This document shows, in pieces, positions 62,935 to 64,000 of a stretch of DNA of 64,000 bases; the stretch's first letter is position 1, and every line of letters begins with the position of its first letter. Made by a program: the position numbers and the translations under genes. The stretch spans positions 605,782,677 to 605,846,676 of the forward strand of contig NC_081405.1 in assembly GCF_030272615.1 (NCBI RefSeq), in the 5' to 3' direction. The notes under the pieces are model-generated. The model searched no databases. It saw nothing but the letters and a program-made list of their open reading frames with translations, and was not told the DNA's origin. This DNA is from Cryptomeria japonica. Its lineage: Eukaryota > Streptophyta > Pinopsida > Cupressales > Cupressaceae.

Positions 62935-64000
62935 ATGTCGAAGTCAGGATACAAGGAAAGGAAAGAGCTACTGAAGACGTTGGAGATTGGATTTTATCCA
63001 GAGTTCAAGATTTCATCCAGATGGAGGGAGATCATTGATACCAACATGCATTTCCTGGACTTCGACCAGATGCAGCGTCGGATGTTTGGATCCAGAGATC
63101 AGGTTCCTTCTCCAGCATATGCGAATATTATGAAGAGTGGCATTTTCCATGCCACTGGGTTTCCACAATCCATACAGTGCAGTGAGTTGATCCTGGAGTG
63201 TGCACGATGTTACGATCCGCTCACAAGAATGATCAAGAGTCCGAAGGGTGTTGTCATCGCCTACCTTGCTGAGGATGCCATTGCTGAGGTATTCGGAATT
63301 CCACGCAGTACAGACATGAAGGATGTGACCAAGGAAGATTATGCAGACAGATACACGAAGAAGATGGGTGTATGCAAGAGTTTAATTAATAAAGAATGGA
63401 TGATTGAACCTAGAAATCATCATTCCAAGGCTCCCAAGACACTTATGTGCGTAGATTTTAAGGAGGAATATAGTGATTTGATATTCCTACTCAACAGAGT
63501 GAAGGAAATGCCGCAGGGAGCAATATTTCATGGATGGATGTTCTACTTCATCCAGGATTGTCTTAAAGGGACACTAGTGAATTGGTCTAAGATCATAAGC
63601 GACAATCTGGATTTTCAGTTGAGGAATGTAGAGAGGTCCAAGTCATTCGCCATGACTTCTTACCTGGTGTACCGGCTTGCACGGTTTGTTTCATACAGAG
63701 GATTAATATGCAAAGGTGAAGTCGGGAATGGGCAAGGACAGTTTAAGAGTTATGAATGCTACCCCCAGTTGAGTATGCACAGAATTGAAGACTATAAAAG
63801 AGTGAATGATGCATTCACTATGTACATCACACGGATGCTGCAGGGCGGAATCCACAGAAGATTGTCCAAGGAGGCAACAGAGTTAATAGAGAAATATGGA
63901 CCGTGGTATATACAGTTTCCCACTTTCACATACCTCAGGATTCATGGGTTTCAATCTGAACCCTACAGACTTCCTAGGTATCCTACTGACAGAATGATAT
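62935..64000 (+). CDS. Long open frame of unknown family, continues past the window
   Basis: ATG at 62,935 opens at least 355 codons with no stop to the window end. The protein starts MSKSGYKERKELLKTLEIGF and includes YLAEDAIAEVFGIPRS, HGWMFYFIQDCLKGTLVNW, FAMTSYLVYRLARF and NDAFTMYITRMLQGG. It is soluble, mixed alpha, rich in charged residues, without signal peptide. I recall similar unnamed proteins, in many copies, from conifer assemblies; a loose likeness in layout to plant 'transposon protein' or plant mobile domain proteins is possible but not shown. A splice-acceptor-like tcgtacag lies 5 bases before the ATG, so a leader intron is possible. Balanced codon use sets it off from the AT-rich surroundings. 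Probably part of a repetitive element; whether it acts in mobility or belongs to the host is unknown. Confidence 0.6.
   Translation, partial: MSKSGYKERKELLKTLEIGFYPEFKISSRWREIIDTNMHFLDFDQMQRRMFGSRDQVPSPAYANIMKSGIFHATGFPQSIQCSELILECARCYDPLTRMIKSPKGVVIAYLAEDAIAEVFGIPRSTDMKDVTKEDYADRYTKKMGVCKSLINKEWMIEPRNHHSKAPKTLMCVDFKEEYSDLIFLLNRVKEMPQGAIFHGWMFYFIQDCLKGTLVNWSKIISDNLDFQLRNVERSKSFAMTSYLVYRLARFVSYRGLICKGEVGNGQGQFKSYECYPQLSMHRIEDYKRVNDAFTMYITRMLQGGIHRRLSKEATELIEKYGPWYIQFPTFTYLRIHGFQSEPYRLPRYPTDRMI

Noticed and set aside
1-64000. CRISPR array, bacterial operon, rRNA
   Set aside because: No regularly spaced identical repeats with unique spacers, no operon structure and no rRNA core sequences; the window is plant nuclear DNA.

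Overview
This is nuclear DNA from a seed plant with a large, repeat-rich genome. It holds two host genes on the + strand, both split by GT-AG introns, in a bed of old LINEs, Ty1/copia elements, hAT transposons and AT-rich filler. Long introns full of nested elements, and an unnamed open frame at the right end of a kind I recall from conifer assemblies, suggest a gymnosperm, probably a conifer. That placement is inference.

Layout: 1-4.1 kb is an L1-type LINE on the - strand, running off the left edge. A complete Rab GDP-dissociation inhibitor (GDI) gene follows at 5,055-14,756: 13 exons, 444 codons, no break. From 16.5 to 25.2 kb lie mixed remnants: a copia fossil split by a 3.3 kb block, a LINE-like 3' end, a PIF1-type helicase fragment and a LINE zinc-finger/RNase H fragment. 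At 26,371-29,406 is a compact LTR element with both LTRs, primer binding site, polypurine tract and 5-bp target duplication, but no recognisable gag or pol. At 29,873-36,829 is a second L1 LINE, bounded by an 11-bp duplication, that encloses a copia fragment with a 1.5-kb LTR. A 213-bp tandem duplication with a SINE-like core lies at 37.4-37.8 kb.

The second host gene starts at 38,050: COQ6, the mitochondrial flavin monooxygenase of ubiquinone synthesis. Six exons (176 codons) are present to 43,914. I could not find the rest before 64,000, so intron 6 would exceed 20 kb if the gene is whole. A near-complete copia element (44,209-50,697, 5-bp duplication ATGCT) sits in that intron 294 bp past exon 6. 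A 1,127-bp hAT element (45,629-46,755, 8-bp duplication ATCCAAAC) sits inside its reverse transcriptase region, giving a dated stack: COQ6 intron, then copia, then hAT.

Beyond 50.7 kb are LTR-type sequences on the - strand, a second hAT transposase remnant (58,541-59,043), a long LTR-like region with repeated 'ttttcccctgg' motifs and a fresh 112-bp duplication, and at 62,935 an unbroken frame of at least 355 codons with no family I can name. That frame and its leader are the best candidate for an undescribed system. GDI and COQ6 are not functionally linked; both happen to belong to the same dinucleotide-binding flavoprotein fold group.
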